From Prasinococcaceae sp. CCMP 1430 (Eukaryota; Prasinodermophyta; Palmophyllophyceae; Prasinococcales; Prasinococcaceae): DNA of 13,296 bases. The position numbers and the translations under genes were made by a program. Below are positions 1-8,845 of this stretch, one piece after another. The notes below the pieces were generated by a model. That model searched no databases. It worked only from the letters and a program-made list of their open reading frames with translations, and was not told the origin of the DNA. The stretch lies in NCBI GenBank assembly GCA_013416795.1, contig RQSC01000359.1, positions 2,817 to 16,112 on the forward strand, read 5' to 3'. Positions within the stretch are counted from its first letter, which is position 1; each line of letters starts with the position of its first letter.

Positions 1-3000
1 GACGCCGACGCCGCCGTCGCCTCGCCCGCCCGCACCGACACGCCCCCCGCCGTGGCCCCGCTCGACGCCGAGGTGTCGCCCGAGGCAAGCGTCACATCGC
101 CCGACGCGCCCGTCGCCGCCGCGCCGCTCGCCAGCGAGAGCGCGCCCGAGGAGAGCCCTCCGGCCGCGGTGCCCACGCGTGCAGCGCCACTCACGCCCGA
201 CCCCAGCGCTGCCACGCCCGACGTCAGCTCCAGCGCGCCACCGACACCATCGGCGCCGGCCGCGCCCGCCGACGCGACGATGGCACCTCCGATCGCGCCG
301 CCGCTCGTGTCCCCGGCGGAGCCCGCGGTGAGCGAGACGGCACCGCCGGCCGTGGTGCCGTTGCCGGCGGCGAGCGCCACCGAGCCCACCGACGCCTCCC
401 CCGCGCCGCTCGCGATGAGGACGTCGCCGCTTGTGGCCCCGCCCGCGGCTGCGCCGCTGCGAACGCCGACGGCACCGGACGCTGCGCCAACCCCTGCGGC
501 GTCGGGCGTGCTCACGAAGACCCCCCCGCTGGCGCCGCCGCCGTCGCTGGAGCCGCCTGATACAAGCACCGCCGAGCCATCGACGCCCGCGGCCCCGCTC
601 GAGCCGGGCGCAATGACCACCGCGCCGGCTCCGCCACCGGCGGAGCGTCCGGTGGAGAGCACCAGGTCGCCGCTCGGGGCGCCCGTGCCGGCGGAGCCAC
701 CCGAAGTCACGAGGACGCGACCCGACGCCGACGAGCTGTCGGTGCCGTTGGCGTCGCCCGATGCGACGGTGACGGCGCCAGTGCGCGACGACACCGCGCT
801 GGCAAGCGTCGCCGCGCCGCTCTCGCCAGCGCCAGCGTCTGAGGCACCGCCGCTTCGGAGCTCGAGTGCGCCGCCGAGCAGGCCGCGCGAGGAGCCGCCG
901 TGCACGCGCGCGGCCCCGCCAACGCTCGTCGCGAGCGCAGCTGCAGCTTCGCCACCGACGAGCACCGCGTCGCCGCCCGCAAGAGCGCTGCTCGCGCCCC
1001 CGGAGAGACGCGCGATACCGCCACTGCTCATCACACCTTCACCACCGCGTACGGTGACTTCGCCGCCAGGCGTGCTCGAGCTCGGCGAGGCGCTGCCGCC
1101 GGACACCACCACCTGCCCCGGCGCGGCGCTGCCCTGGCCGCCGGACACGCGCACGCTGCCGCCGACGGTGCTCGCACCTCCGGACAGAACCACGTCTCCC
1201 GCGCTCGCCGTCGCCGCTGCTGTGCCGTTTCCGTCGCCCACCTCGCCCGTGGCGAGAACGATGTCCCCCGAGGCGCTTCCGACACCTCCCACGCGCGTGA
1301 GCACGCTCACACTACCGCCGGTGCCGAAGGCGCTCGCGCCAGCGGACAGCGTCACCCCTCCGCCTGCACCGAATGCGCTGGCATCGCCCGACGCCACCTT
1401 GACGGCGCCGCCAGCGCCGCCGGAGAGCGCCGCCCCTGCCGCGACCGTCACATTGCCGGCGCCGCCAGCCGCCACGTCGCCAGAGCGAATGGCAATGCCG
1501 CCGCTCGTGCCCTGGTCGGCCGTCGCGTCGCCCGATGCCACAACAACGTCGCCCGACGCTACCGCGGCGTGAGCAGTGCGCACCACCGCGTGGCCTGACG
1601 CGCCGCCTTCGCCGCCGCTGCCCGAGACGAGCAGTGCGTCGCCGCCCGCACCCGTCTGGTCTGACGCCGCTCCACCGAAGACTGCGGCCGCACCCCCCGC
1701 AGCGGCGCCCGCGCCACCGACGAGCGCGGCGGCGCCGCCGCCGCCGACGCTCGCCGCGCCACCAGCGACGCGCGCGAGGCCGGCGGCGCACATGCGCACA
1801 CACGCGCCTCCTGCGTTCAGCACGCTGGTCACAGCCACGTACTGCTCGACGGTGACCGCAGCACCCGCGCAGGCCCCTGAGCCCGCGATGCCGTCTGCGG
1901 TGCAGCCGCGGAGGATGGCCGTGTGCGCGACCGCGGGCACTGGCGTCTCTCCGCACACCAGCGTCTCCGAAGCGGTGCACGCGGTGCCCTCGCCGCCCTC
2001 TTCCCCTCCGAGCTCGCCTCCAATCAGTCCGACTCCCGCGCTCGCCGGACCGCCGACCCTGCCGCCCTCTGCCTGAAGCCGCGCCTCGAGGAGCGCGCCG
2101 CCTACGCTCTCGCTCTCTCGCGCATGCACGCGCGCGCGCATCGCCGGGTTCTGCTGCGCCTCGCTTCCGCCATCGGCGTCCGGCCACAGTTGCAGCTCCC
2201 TCGCTGCAACCTTCGACCCACGCGTGTTGATGTCCCCGAAGGAGGGCTCGATTTCGCCGGCAACGAGCGTACCGGCGAAGAGCGCTGTTTGCAACGTGTT
2301 GGACACCGACACGGTGCTCGCATTGATGCTCCCGCCGCCCTTGAGCGTGAAGCCCCCCTGCACGTCGATGCCACCGTCTGCCGTGAGCAGCTCGGACGCG
2401 CTGAGGGAGGCGACAGCCACCGACCCCTCAAACTCGGTGCTGCCTGCAAATAAGGCGTCTCCGGACGCGCGCAGCTTGCCGAACAGGAGCGTCTGGCCCT
2501 CGACCGTGAGCGCGAGCGCGCTGCGCACGGAAGGGTCGCCCACCCGCGCGCGCCGCAGCGCGTGCACCTCCGACAGCAAGGTCTCGCCAGACACGGCCGC
2601 GCCGCCGCCCACCAGAAGCGAGAGCTCGCCGGCATCGAGCGCATCCACAATTGCCGCGTCCAAGTCCGCGCCCGCTTCCAGAAGGCTGCGCCTACTGCTG
2701 GCGCCAGTGACGGCATCGGCAGCCGCGGCTGCTGGAGCGCCTGCGAGCAGCAGCGGGGTGCGCACGCCGCCTTCGGCGCTCAGCGTAGCGAGCGTGCGGA
2801 CGCTGGCGTTGAAGCGCGCGGGCGCCCCCACGTCGAGCGCCACGCCGGCATCGCCGTCGGCCCCCGACGCCGCGCCAGGCCTCACGACGATGGCGCCCGT
2901 CGACGTGAGTGTGCCCTGCACCTCGGTGTCCACTAGCGTGGCCACCTCGCCGCCCAGGATGGAGCTAATCGTGCCGCTACAGTTGGCATTGCCGTCAGCA

Positions 3001-4428
3001 CCGCCGGTGCAGCCCGTGCGCGTGACCAGTTCAAGTGTGCCTTCGAGGCGCAAGGTCGCGTTGGTGGCGAGCGACAGGGTGCCATGTGAAGACAGCGAGA
3101 GCTTGCCCGCGGGAGCGCGCAACGACAGGTCGCCACTGGCCTCGACCTCCGCGCCACTGAGGAGCAGCTCGCTTCCCGCCTCGGATCGCCCGCCGAGCAA
3201 CTGCAGCGGCCCGCTCTCTACGCGAGCGCCGCCGACAACGTGCAGCGCGCTGTCGGCGTGCGGCGGCGCCACGTTGATGCCTACGCGCGCGCGCTCGTTC
3301 GAATCGGTCAGCAGCGGCATGAATGCCGTCGCGCCTGCGCTGGCAATTTCCAGCAACGTCTCGTGCACCCCAGAGGAGGAGGCATCGCCGCCGCCGCTGT
3401 CGTCGTCTTCGAGCAGCGTGCGCCGCGCCTGCCCGCTCCCCGCTGCGTCCGCGCCGGCGCTGGCGCCGCGCGCGAGAACGGCGCTCGCCCGAATGGCCGC
3501 TGAGGGCCTGAAGAGCTCCGCAGGTGCAGCTGCGCCGATGCCTTCCGTGAGCGCGGCATCAAATTCGCTGGCGACGGAGGTGTAGGTGCCGAGCTCTAGG
3601 AACTGATCAGTGTAAGCACGTGGTGCGTCCGCCGAGCTCGAATCTTCGCCCTCACCCGCGTCGGTTGCAGGGGCCGCGAGCACGGCGGCGCCGTGACTCG
3701 CGACGCGCACGTGAGCGCGCGCGGCAGTGCTGCCGCCGTCGGCGCCGCCCGTCCGGCGCTCGAAAAAGTTGCCAAAGCTGCCAGTACCGGCCGGCGCATC
3801 GAAGACCTCGAGGCCCGAGTTGAGCGTGACGCGGTCAGGCAGGCGCCAGAGCTGGTTCGTGGTGCCCACGACCAGCGCACCGCACCACAGCACCAGCGCG
3901 GCGTGCAGCACGAGTGCGACCAGCCCGGCCGCCAGCGCCACGCAGCGCTGCACCGGGTCGGGGCCGAGCTCCTCCGTGAGCGCGAGCTTCAAGCGGTTGC
4001 CGGGAGCGACGCCGAGCTGAAGAGGCGGGGTTGGGTGGGTGAGAGGGGTGTGGGGGGGGGGACGGGGAGGGATGGGATGGGGATGGGTGAGGGCGGGCGA
4101 GCGCGGTGTGAGGACGCGCGCGCACGCGCCGTCGAGCGCGTGCGCGGCCGCGCGAAGGGCGCGGCCGCGGAGGGCGCAGCAGCGCATCGTTCACCTTCAG
4201 TCCCTGGAGGAAACCCCTGCCGCCTCCGCCTCCGCCCGGGGTCGACACGCGGCTCTGCGGCAAACCCCTCGAATTGAGCGGCAAGCCGTCGCCGCCGTAT
4301 TCCTCGTCGCCGTCGGCCTCCGCCGCACGCCTCTGGCGCTCGAGCTCCGCCCGGCGGCGCGCGCCTACCAGCTTGGCGGACACAATCTCGCTGTGGTTGA
4401 GCGGCACGACCGCGTTCGGTTGGGCCAT
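1..4428 (-). CDS. Large single-pass membrane protein with fibre-like, glycine/serine-rich beta-repeat ectodomain (C-terminus beyond window)
   Basis: Two exons: 4428-4195 (78 codons) and 4016 to the window edge (1338 codons, no stop); I read every codon of this frame and found none. Start ATG at 4428. Residues 1-78 are polar and rich in Arg, Glu and Gly, likely cytosolic. Residues ~101-128 form one hydrophobic helix, so an N-in signal anchor is inferred. Then come a linker with RRTLLE (276-281), an RVGIN...P...ALHVVGG motif (~322-341) typical of phage-tail-fibre/S74-chaperone proteins, beta-rich sequence with RRSLLE (520-525), six Cys at 758-821, and from ~830 a degenerate ~16-residue repeat with core G-[DGA]-[VA]-x-[VL]-x-[SA]-G, about 32 copies after residue 894. 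Such repeats suggest a beta-solenoid or fibre. Residues ~700-715 (Arg/Glu/Ser) interrupt the pattern. Surface adhesion or a cell covering is a guess; specific function unknown. Confidence 0.85.
4017..4194 (-). other. Intron 1 of the fibre-like membrane protein gene (178 bp)
   Basis: On the minus strand the donor reads AAG|GTGAAC and the acceptor ctcttcag|CTCGGC, preceded by a C/T-rich tract. The junction is phase 0 and joins ...GLK to LGVAPGN.... It is needed because the frame of the ATG-bearing first exon differs from the long open frame. The exon 2 side is secure; the exact donor is the best of several GT sites. Confidence 0.7.
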
Positions 4429-4547
4429 CGCGCGCGGCAGGCCGTTCCCTCCCTCCCCGGCCCACACACACGCCCACCCACACCGCTGCCGCCGGCCGCC
4501 GGCCTCGCCATCCAGTACGCACGCCAAGCTGAGGCTCGTGCCGTGCG

Positions 4548-4590
4548 AACACACACACAATACACACACGCACACGCACACGCGCTCGCG
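4548..4590. repeat. (CA)n microsatellite
   Basis: An imperfect run of alternating A and C with occasional cg interruptions, about 120 bp upstream of the ATG of the minus-strand gene. Alternating purine-pyrimidine tracts can adopt Z-DNA; no function is shown here. Confidence 0.9.
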
Positions 4591-4614
4591 CGGCGCGTGA
4601 GCGCGCGCGAAAAT

Positions 4615-4634
4615 CGCCCATCAAAACGCACGCG
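4615..4634 (-). promoter_or_regulatory. Recurrent element, copy 1 (minus orientation)
   Basis: The minus strand reads CGCGTGCGTTTTGATGGGCG, about 190 bp upstream of the ATG of the fibre-like gene and in the same direction as that gene. Copy 2 differs from it at only two of 20 positions. A regulatory role is inferred from recurrence and orientation only. Confidence 0.5.
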
Positions 4635-4635
4635 A

Positions 4636-4689
4636 GCGCGCGCGCGCGCGCGCGGATTGAGGATTGCGCGCACGCGCGCGCGCGCGCGG
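4636..4689. repeat. Two (CG)n tracts separated by ggattgaggattg
   Basis: Alternating CG runs at about 4636-4654 and 4665-4689 flank a short unit with two GGATTG copies. A related GGGATTG followed by a CG run recurs at about 4798-4813, so the area looks like a decayed compound repeat. Confidence 0.85.
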
Positions 4690-4695
4690 CCCAAC

Positions 4696-4715
4696 CGCCC
4701 ATCAAAACGCGTGCG
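4696..4715 (-). promoter_or_regulatory. Recurrent element, copy 2 (minus orientation)
   Basis: The minus strand reads CGCACGCGTTTTGATGGGCG, 81 bp upstream of copy 1 and oriented toward the fibre-like gene. Confidence 0.5.
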
Positions 4716-4721
4716 GGTTTT

Positions 4722-4783
4722 CACACACACACACGCACACGCACACAATTACACACACACGCGCGCAAGCACACGCACACACG
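4722..4783. repeat. Compound (CA)n / (CG)n microsatellite
   Basis: Alternating CA runs broken by 'aatta' and 'gcgcgcaag'. Same type as the tract at 4548-4590, lying between the second and third copies of the TTTGATGG-type element. Confidence 0.9.
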
Positions 4784-4823
4784 CCCTCTCGCGCGCGGGA
4801 TTGCGCGCGCGCGTCGCTGCAAT

Positions 4824-4843
4824 CCCCTATCAAACCGCATGCG
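4824..4843 (-). promoter_or_regulatory. Recurrent element, copy 3, diverged (minus orientation)
   Basis: The minus strand reads CGCATGCGGTTTGATAGGGG. It keeps the GCATGCG arm and the TTTGAT core and is diverged at the 3' end. It lies 128 bp from copy 2, in the same orientation. Confidence 0.45.
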
Positions 4844-5041
4844 AGGCGCGCCCGGCCGCGTTCGCCCCCGCCCCCGATCCGCGCGCGCGCAATCTGCCCC
4901 GCGCGGGCCGCGCGCGCGCGCGCGCCTTTGCGGTGGGACCCGCAACAGGGTTTACGTACGCGCGGCGGAGGAATGGGGAGTGATGGGACGCGGCGCGCGG
5001 ACGCGGCGCGGGACGGTTGGGGTTCCGCGCGCGCGCATATC

Positions 5042-5077
5042 CGCGCGCGCGCGCGCGCGCGGCGCGCGCGCGCGCCG
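5042..5077. repeat. (CG)n microsatellite
   Basis: An almost uninterrupted alternating CG tract of about 36 bp with a single slip. It belongs to the CG-rich spacer between the two divergent genes. Confidence 0.92.
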
Positions 5078-5173
5078 ATCGGATTTGAGGTCAATCCGGG
5101 TGTAGGGTTTGGTGAAGAGGGGGAATGCATCCGTGTTGATGCGACCAAGCGAAGGGAAGGGGTTGAGGTTCTG

Positions 5174-5199
5174 GCGCGCGCGCGCGCGCGCGCGCGCGC
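5174..5199. repeat. (GC)n microsatellite
   Basis: A pure alternating GC run of about 26 bp in the same divergent spacer. Confidence 0.92.
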
Positions 5200-5866
5200 C
5201 GCGTGCGACGAGGCGGGTGCGAGCGAGAGGAGGGCGGCGCCGCGGGGGTGCGGGAGGGAGCGCGCAAACGGGGAACGACGACGAACGCCGCCGCGCGCCG
5301 CGCGCGCCGGCCCAACTCAAACACACCGGCGGGCGCCGACCGACAGGCCGGGACGCCGAGCCGTCGCGCGACGGATCGAATCCCCACTCACCCAACGCGC
5401 CCGGCCCTCCCTCGTCGTGCGCGCGCGCAAGCGCGCTGTCTGTTGCCCCCCCTCCCCTCCCGTCCCGTCCCGTCCGTCGTGCGGTGCTCGTTTGACCCGC
5501 AGCGGCAGGCACAGCACTCTGCTGAGTCGCGGTCGGTCGGTCACACACGCAGAGGCTCGGAGTTCTTATTAGGGTAGGGTCAGTCAAGGGTTCGTCTGGA
5601 ATTCCCGGCCGACAGACAGAATGCGAGTCGGCCAGTTCCCCGGCCGTCTGTGGGTGCGCGCGCGGACCTGCGGGCAGCGCGGGAACGGCGATGGCGGTGG
5701 TGGTGGTGACGGGGGAAGTGGGGGGCGGCGCAGGAGGGCCGTAGCGCAGCGCCGCCGGTGCGCGGGGGCGCGCGGGGCGCAGGCGTGCGCTGCCCGCGCG
5801 GCGGGCCGAGCGCGGGCGCGGGGTGCGGTGCCATCGCGTGCGGTAGCACTGACAACGTCACGGCTA

Positions 5867-5891
5867 TGGGTGGGTGGGTGGGTGGGTGGGG
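5867..5891 (+). repeat. (GGGT)n tract in probable P4H leader
   Basis: Six tandem GGGT units lie about 40 bp before the chosen ATG at 5930. On the coding strand this gives at least four runs of three guanines, so a G-quadruplex in the 5' leader is possible. Confidence 0.85.
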
Positions 5892-5929
5892 CCGGAACGG
5901 GGGCTGGGAAGGGGTGTGCGCGCGCGGCA

Positions 5930-7124
5930 ATGGCGCGTGCGGCGCCGCTGCTGGCGCTCGCGCTCGTGCTGCTGTGCGCGCTCTCCGCGCGCGCGCCGCT
6001 GTCGGTTGCGTCCTCACTGGCCGACGACGCGGATGAGCCGCTGGTCGGATGGAAAGGCTCCTCGTATAACTCCGCCGAGGGGCGGCCCATCTTCGAGGCC
6101 GAGCGCGAGGCGCGCGAGCTCGCTGCGCGCGGCCACTGGGTGGAGCACCTCAGCTTCGCGCCGCAGGCCAAACTCTTCCACAACTTCCTCTCTGACGAGG
6201 AGTGCGATGCGCTCAAGGCGCAGGCCGAGCCTACGATGCAGCGCTCGACGGTGGTTGACTCGGTGACCGGCCAGGTCAAGACAGACCCCATACGCACGTC
6301 GTACCAGACCTTTCTTGTTCGCAGGTCAAGCGCGATCGTCACCAAAATAGACGAGCGCGTGGCGCGCTTCACGGGCCTGCCGTGGTACCACGGCGAGGAC
6401 ATGCAGGTGCGGGCATCTCGGACGCGCCAGCTGCCCAGACTGACGCGGACTGACCCCATCGCGCCGAGCGAGCGCGCGTGGACGCGCCGACGTTGTGCGG
6501 TCGGCGTGCGCCCTCTTGCTGGCGCGGTGCGCCGACGACGCTGACTGCGTCGCGGCACGCTCGCGCCCTAAACCGCAGGTGCTGCGATACGGAATCGGGC
6601 AACAGTACGACACGCACCAGGACGTCGGCGAGGTCTCGTCCAAGTCGGGTGCCCAGCTCTCGGCCTCGGGGGGCCACAGGGCCATCACCTGCCTCCTATA
6701 CTTCACGACGCCCGAGGAGGGCGGTGAGACGGTCTTTCCCGTCTCGGAGTGGGCCGACGAGGAGCAGGCGGCGGCCGCAGCGGAGGGGCACTTCTCCAAG
6801 TGCGGCTCTCAGGGCGTGGCCGTGAAGCCCCACAAGGGCGACATGTTCTGCTTCTGGAGCATCACGTATGAGGGCAAGATCGACAGGCACTCGCTGCACG
6901 CGGGCTGCCCGGTTATCAAGGGGGAGAAGTGGACGGGCACCAAGTGGATCCACCAGACGCCCTTCCGCTACAACCCGGGCAAGAAGAAGCGCGGGAAGGC
7001 GGGCTGCGAGGACCTTCGCGAAGAGTGCGAGGGGTGGGCGTACCACGGCGAGTGCGAGGCCAACCCGCTCTTCATGGTCGGGCCAGATGGCCAGTGCAAC
7101 AAAAGCTGCAAGAAGTGCACGTGA
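5930..7124 (+). CDS. Secreted prolyl 4-hydroxylase with C-terminal ShKT domain
   Basis: Two exons, 5930-6406 and 6579-7124, give 340 residues. It is a 2-oxoglutarate/Fe(II) dioxygenase of the small plant/algal P4H type, predicted to hydroxylate peptidyl proline in the secretory pathway. Residues 1-28 look like a signal peptide or signal anchor, and this decided the start; upstream in-frame sequence is low complexity. Visible family features are HGEDMQVLRY, the iron-binding HxD pair H172/D174 in QQYDTHQD, an LLYF...EEGGETVFP core, distal histidine H266 in SLHAGCPV, and K276 in GEKW, placed to bind 2-oxoglutarate. A six-Cys ShKT module (C302, C309, C318, C332, C336, C339) ends the protein. It converges with the acyltransferase gene (239-bp spacer). 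Substrate unknown; cell-wall or extracellular glycoproteins are the usual targets in green lineages. Confidence 0.95.
6407..6578 (+). other. Intron 1 of the prolyl 4-hydroxylase gene (172 bp)
   Basis: Donor ATGCAG|GTGCGG, acceptor ctaaaccgcag|GTGCTG, phase 0. Splicing joins HGEDMQ to VLRYGIGQ, the expected continuous P4H sequence just before the HxD motif. A possible branch-point ctgac lies about 37 bp before the acceptor. Confidence 0.93.
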
Positions 7125-7363
7125 GGGCTCGCGCCACGGCGCGCGGCGGGAGCTGCTGGCGACGCGCGGCGGGGCACGCGTGAGGGGGGCGGGCGCTGCG
7201 GGACGCCCGGGCGCGCGCAGCGGCAGCAGACGCCGCGCGCGCGGGCGGTTGAACGACCAATAATTCACGCGAATTCGCAGGGCGGGCGCGCGAGCGCCCC
7301 TCATGTGGCCGCGGGGCCGTCGCGCTGGCGCCGGCGCGCACATATGCCGCGGCGCGGCCGCGC
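7125..7363. other. Convergent spacer between P4H (+) and acyltransferase (-)
   Basis: 239 bp that should carry both 3' ends. Its only less GC-rich part, at about 7252-7280, includes a small inverted repeat (aattc 7262-7266 / gaatt 7271-7275, loop acgc). I see no coding sequence and no polyadenylation signal that I can name with confidence. Confidence 0.6.
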
Positions 7364-8518
7364 TCACGCCTGCTTTGGGACCTTGACGTCCGTGGTCTTC
7401 GCAGAGCTCGCTCGGATGAAGGTCCTCACGAGCATCACCGCCGCGACCACGCCGGCGGCGCCGATGCGCGTCTTCCCCTCCGGCGACAGGCTGGCCACCG
7501 CCGGCAACGCATATGTCCACATCAGGTAGGCGTACGCGCACACCCAGAAGAGCGCGATGAGGAGCGTGTCGAGCCGCCGCGGGGCACCGACGTATTCGGG
7601 CGCGTCGAAGCGGTTGGCCTTGGCGTGCGCCTCGAGCGCGGCGTCCTTGCTGCGAAAGAGATCCAGGCACCACTCCTTGAGCTCGTGCTCACCCTCGGGC
7701 AGCTCCTTGGCGTCGATGCGGCGCACGTGCACGTGGATCTCGGCCGGGCGCCTGCAGAACAGCCCGAACAGGCTCGGCGCGGGCTTGCCCTCGGCCGGCA
7801 TGAACGTCACGTCGTACACGGCGTCGACCGACTGCGCGAGGTTGGACGCGACCGCGACGAAGCCGCGCGTCTTGGGCACGAGCGTGTGCTTGGGCACGGG
7901 CATGCCCTTGGACTTCGCGAATTCCTGCGCGATTTTGAGCTTGTTGTGCGTGAAGCGCGTGCCCTCCGCGAACAGCACGAGCATGTACGGCAGCGGGCTC
8001 GCGTTGATGTTCGCGAAGCTGCGCAGCATGAGATCCTTGTCCTTCATCCAGTTGCGCGTGATGAAGACGTACCCCGACAGCCACCAAAGCGTGCCCAGCA
8101 CGGGCACGAAGAGCGCGCTCCGCTTCATGATCGCCCTGTACGACCCCAGCGCGCCCACCCGGATGCCCACCGCCCAGCCGGTGAGCCAGTCGATGTCACT
8201 GCGGTGGTTGCACATCATGATGCCGTTGTCGCGGCCCACCGCCTCCCACGCGGCGGTGTCGCCGTAGCAGCGGAGGTTTACGCCCGCCCACCACTCGGGC
8301 ACCACCACCAGCGAGTTGGCGGCCAGGGGCACCAGCGCGGCGCAGCACCGCTCGAACCACTCGCGGCGCAGGGGCCACAGCACGGCGAACAGCACGAGGA
8401 GCACGGCCGTCACGCAGGCGCCCGACAGCAGGAACGGCGGCAGCAGCAAGACGGTGCACGCGGCGACGTTCGCCCCCTCCGCGAGCTTGGTCAGCGCCGA
8501 TCGCTTGGAGGCGCCCAT
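7364..8518 (-). CDS. 1-acyl-sn-glycerol-3-phosphate acyltransferase (LPAAT, PlsC family)
   Basis: Single exon, 384 residues. It transfers an acyl group to the sn-2 position of lysophosphatidic acid to make phosphatidic acid, the branch point to phospholipids and triacylglycerol. Two hydrophobic stretches (~22-50 and ~60-75) precede the catalytic block: NHRSDID (H105 and D110 of the NHx4D motif), the GYVFITRNW block, FAEGTR (183-188, EGTR motif) and VPKTRG (214-219). Two more hydrophobic helices (~318-340, ~352-369) close the protein. Layout and length match the eukaryotic endomembrane AGPAT3/4/5 and plant LPAT2 group (~380-390 residues), so ER location is inferred; no plastid targeting segment is evident. 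The ATG at 8518 was chosen because upstream in-frame codons are only Arg/Gly-rich leader. Divergent from the nhaA-like gene across 544 bp. Confidence 0.95.
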   Translation of the reverse strand: MGASKRSALTKLAEGANVAACTVLLLPPFLLSGACVTAVLLVLFAVLWPLRREWFERCCAALVPLAANSLVVVPEWWAGVNLRCYGDTAAWEAVGRDNGIMMCNHRSDIDWLTGWAVGIRVGALGSYRAIMKRSALFVPVLGTLWWLSGYVFITRNWMKDKDLMLRSFANINASPLPYMLVLFAEGTRFTHNKLKIAQEFAKSKGMPVPKHTLVPKTRGFVAVASNLAQSVDAVYDVTFMPAEGKPAPSLFGLFCRRPAEIHVHVRRIDAKELPEGEHELKEWCLDLFRSKDAALEAHAKANRFDAPEYVGAPRRLDTLLIALFWVCAYAYLMWTYALPAVASLSPEGKTRIGAAGVVAAVMLVRTFIRASSAKTTDVKVPKQA

Positions 8519-8530
8519 CGCCCGCCGAGC

Positions 8531-8556
8531 CCTCCCCCCCCCTTCCCCCCCCCCCC
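8531..8556 (-). promoter_or_regulatory. G-rich run in the LPAAT 5' leader
   Basis: On the LPAAT sense strand, G runs of about 12 and 9 sit within 40 bp upstream of the ATG at 8518. They could form a G-quadruplex in the mRNA leader; a regulatory effect is inference only. Confidence 0.4.
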
Positions 8557-8794
8557 TCGTGCTCCCTCGCCCGCCCGCCCGGCGGGCAGTGCGCCCCCTG
8601 CCGCGCCCGCGATCGACCGCGACCCCCCCCTCTTCCGTCCGGGGATCTCCCTCCCTCCCTCTGGTTCCGCGTCGCGCTCGCGCTGTGGGCGCTTCCCCCC
8701 GCCCGCGCGCGCGCGCCACACGACGGACGGGGGAGCCTCGCATACCAACGCCCGCGCACTCATTGCGCGGCCGGCGGGCGGTGGCCGGCGGGGC

Positions 8795-8827
8795 GCCTGG
8801 CTGGCTGGCTGGCTGGCTCAGCCAGGC
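8795..8827. repeat. (CTGG)n repeat with hairpin ends
   Basis: Tandem ctgg units are closed by an 8-bp inverted repeat, gcctggct at 8795-8802 and agccaggc at 8820-8827. A similar ctgg cluster lies at 13021-13040. Confidence 0.8.
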
Positions 8828-8845
8828 TTTGTTGGATGGTGGCCC

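Larger units (their letters stand above)
4429..5929. other. Divergent spacer between the fibre-like gene (-) and prolyl 4-hydroxylase (+)
   Basis: About 1.5 kb without a credible protein gene. Open frames here are long only because the DNA is GC-rich and repetitive; they encode Arg/Ala/His/Thr runs. The left part (4548-5200) is packed with alternating CA and CG dinucleotide tracts and three copies of the TTTGATGGG-type element. The stretch 5200-5560 is GC-rich with no recognised feature. A less GC-rich patch at 5560-5610 (ttattagggtagggtcagtcaaggg) may contain the P4H promoter, and 5867-5891 is a GGGT repeat in the probable P4H leader. Both neighbouring promoters must lie in this spacer. Confidence 0.7.

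Noticed and set aside
52-1572. A 506-residue Pro/Ala/Ser-rich open frame on the plus strand
   Set aside because: It is the antisense shadow of the Gly/Ser/Ala repeat region of the minus-strand gene. Its composition follows from GC-rich complementary codons, and it has no domain or signal sequence.
2104-2150. A tiny intron in the Arg/Glu/Ser segment of the fibre-like gene
   Set aside because: The only GT...AG pair bounding the odd segment would be 28 nt, far shorter than the other introns, and its removal would break the frame.
2224-3585. A 453-residue Ser/Ala/Pro-rich open frame on the plus strand
   Set aside because: Also antisense to the fibre-like gene, whose minus frame shows a membrane helix, a tail-fibre motif and patterned beta-repeats, while this frame shows only compositional bias.
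4824-5200. CRISPR-like array or telomeric repeats
   Set aside because: Repeats are dinucleotide or diverged single elements with unequal spacing; there are no regular spacers and no TTAGGG/TTTAGGG array.
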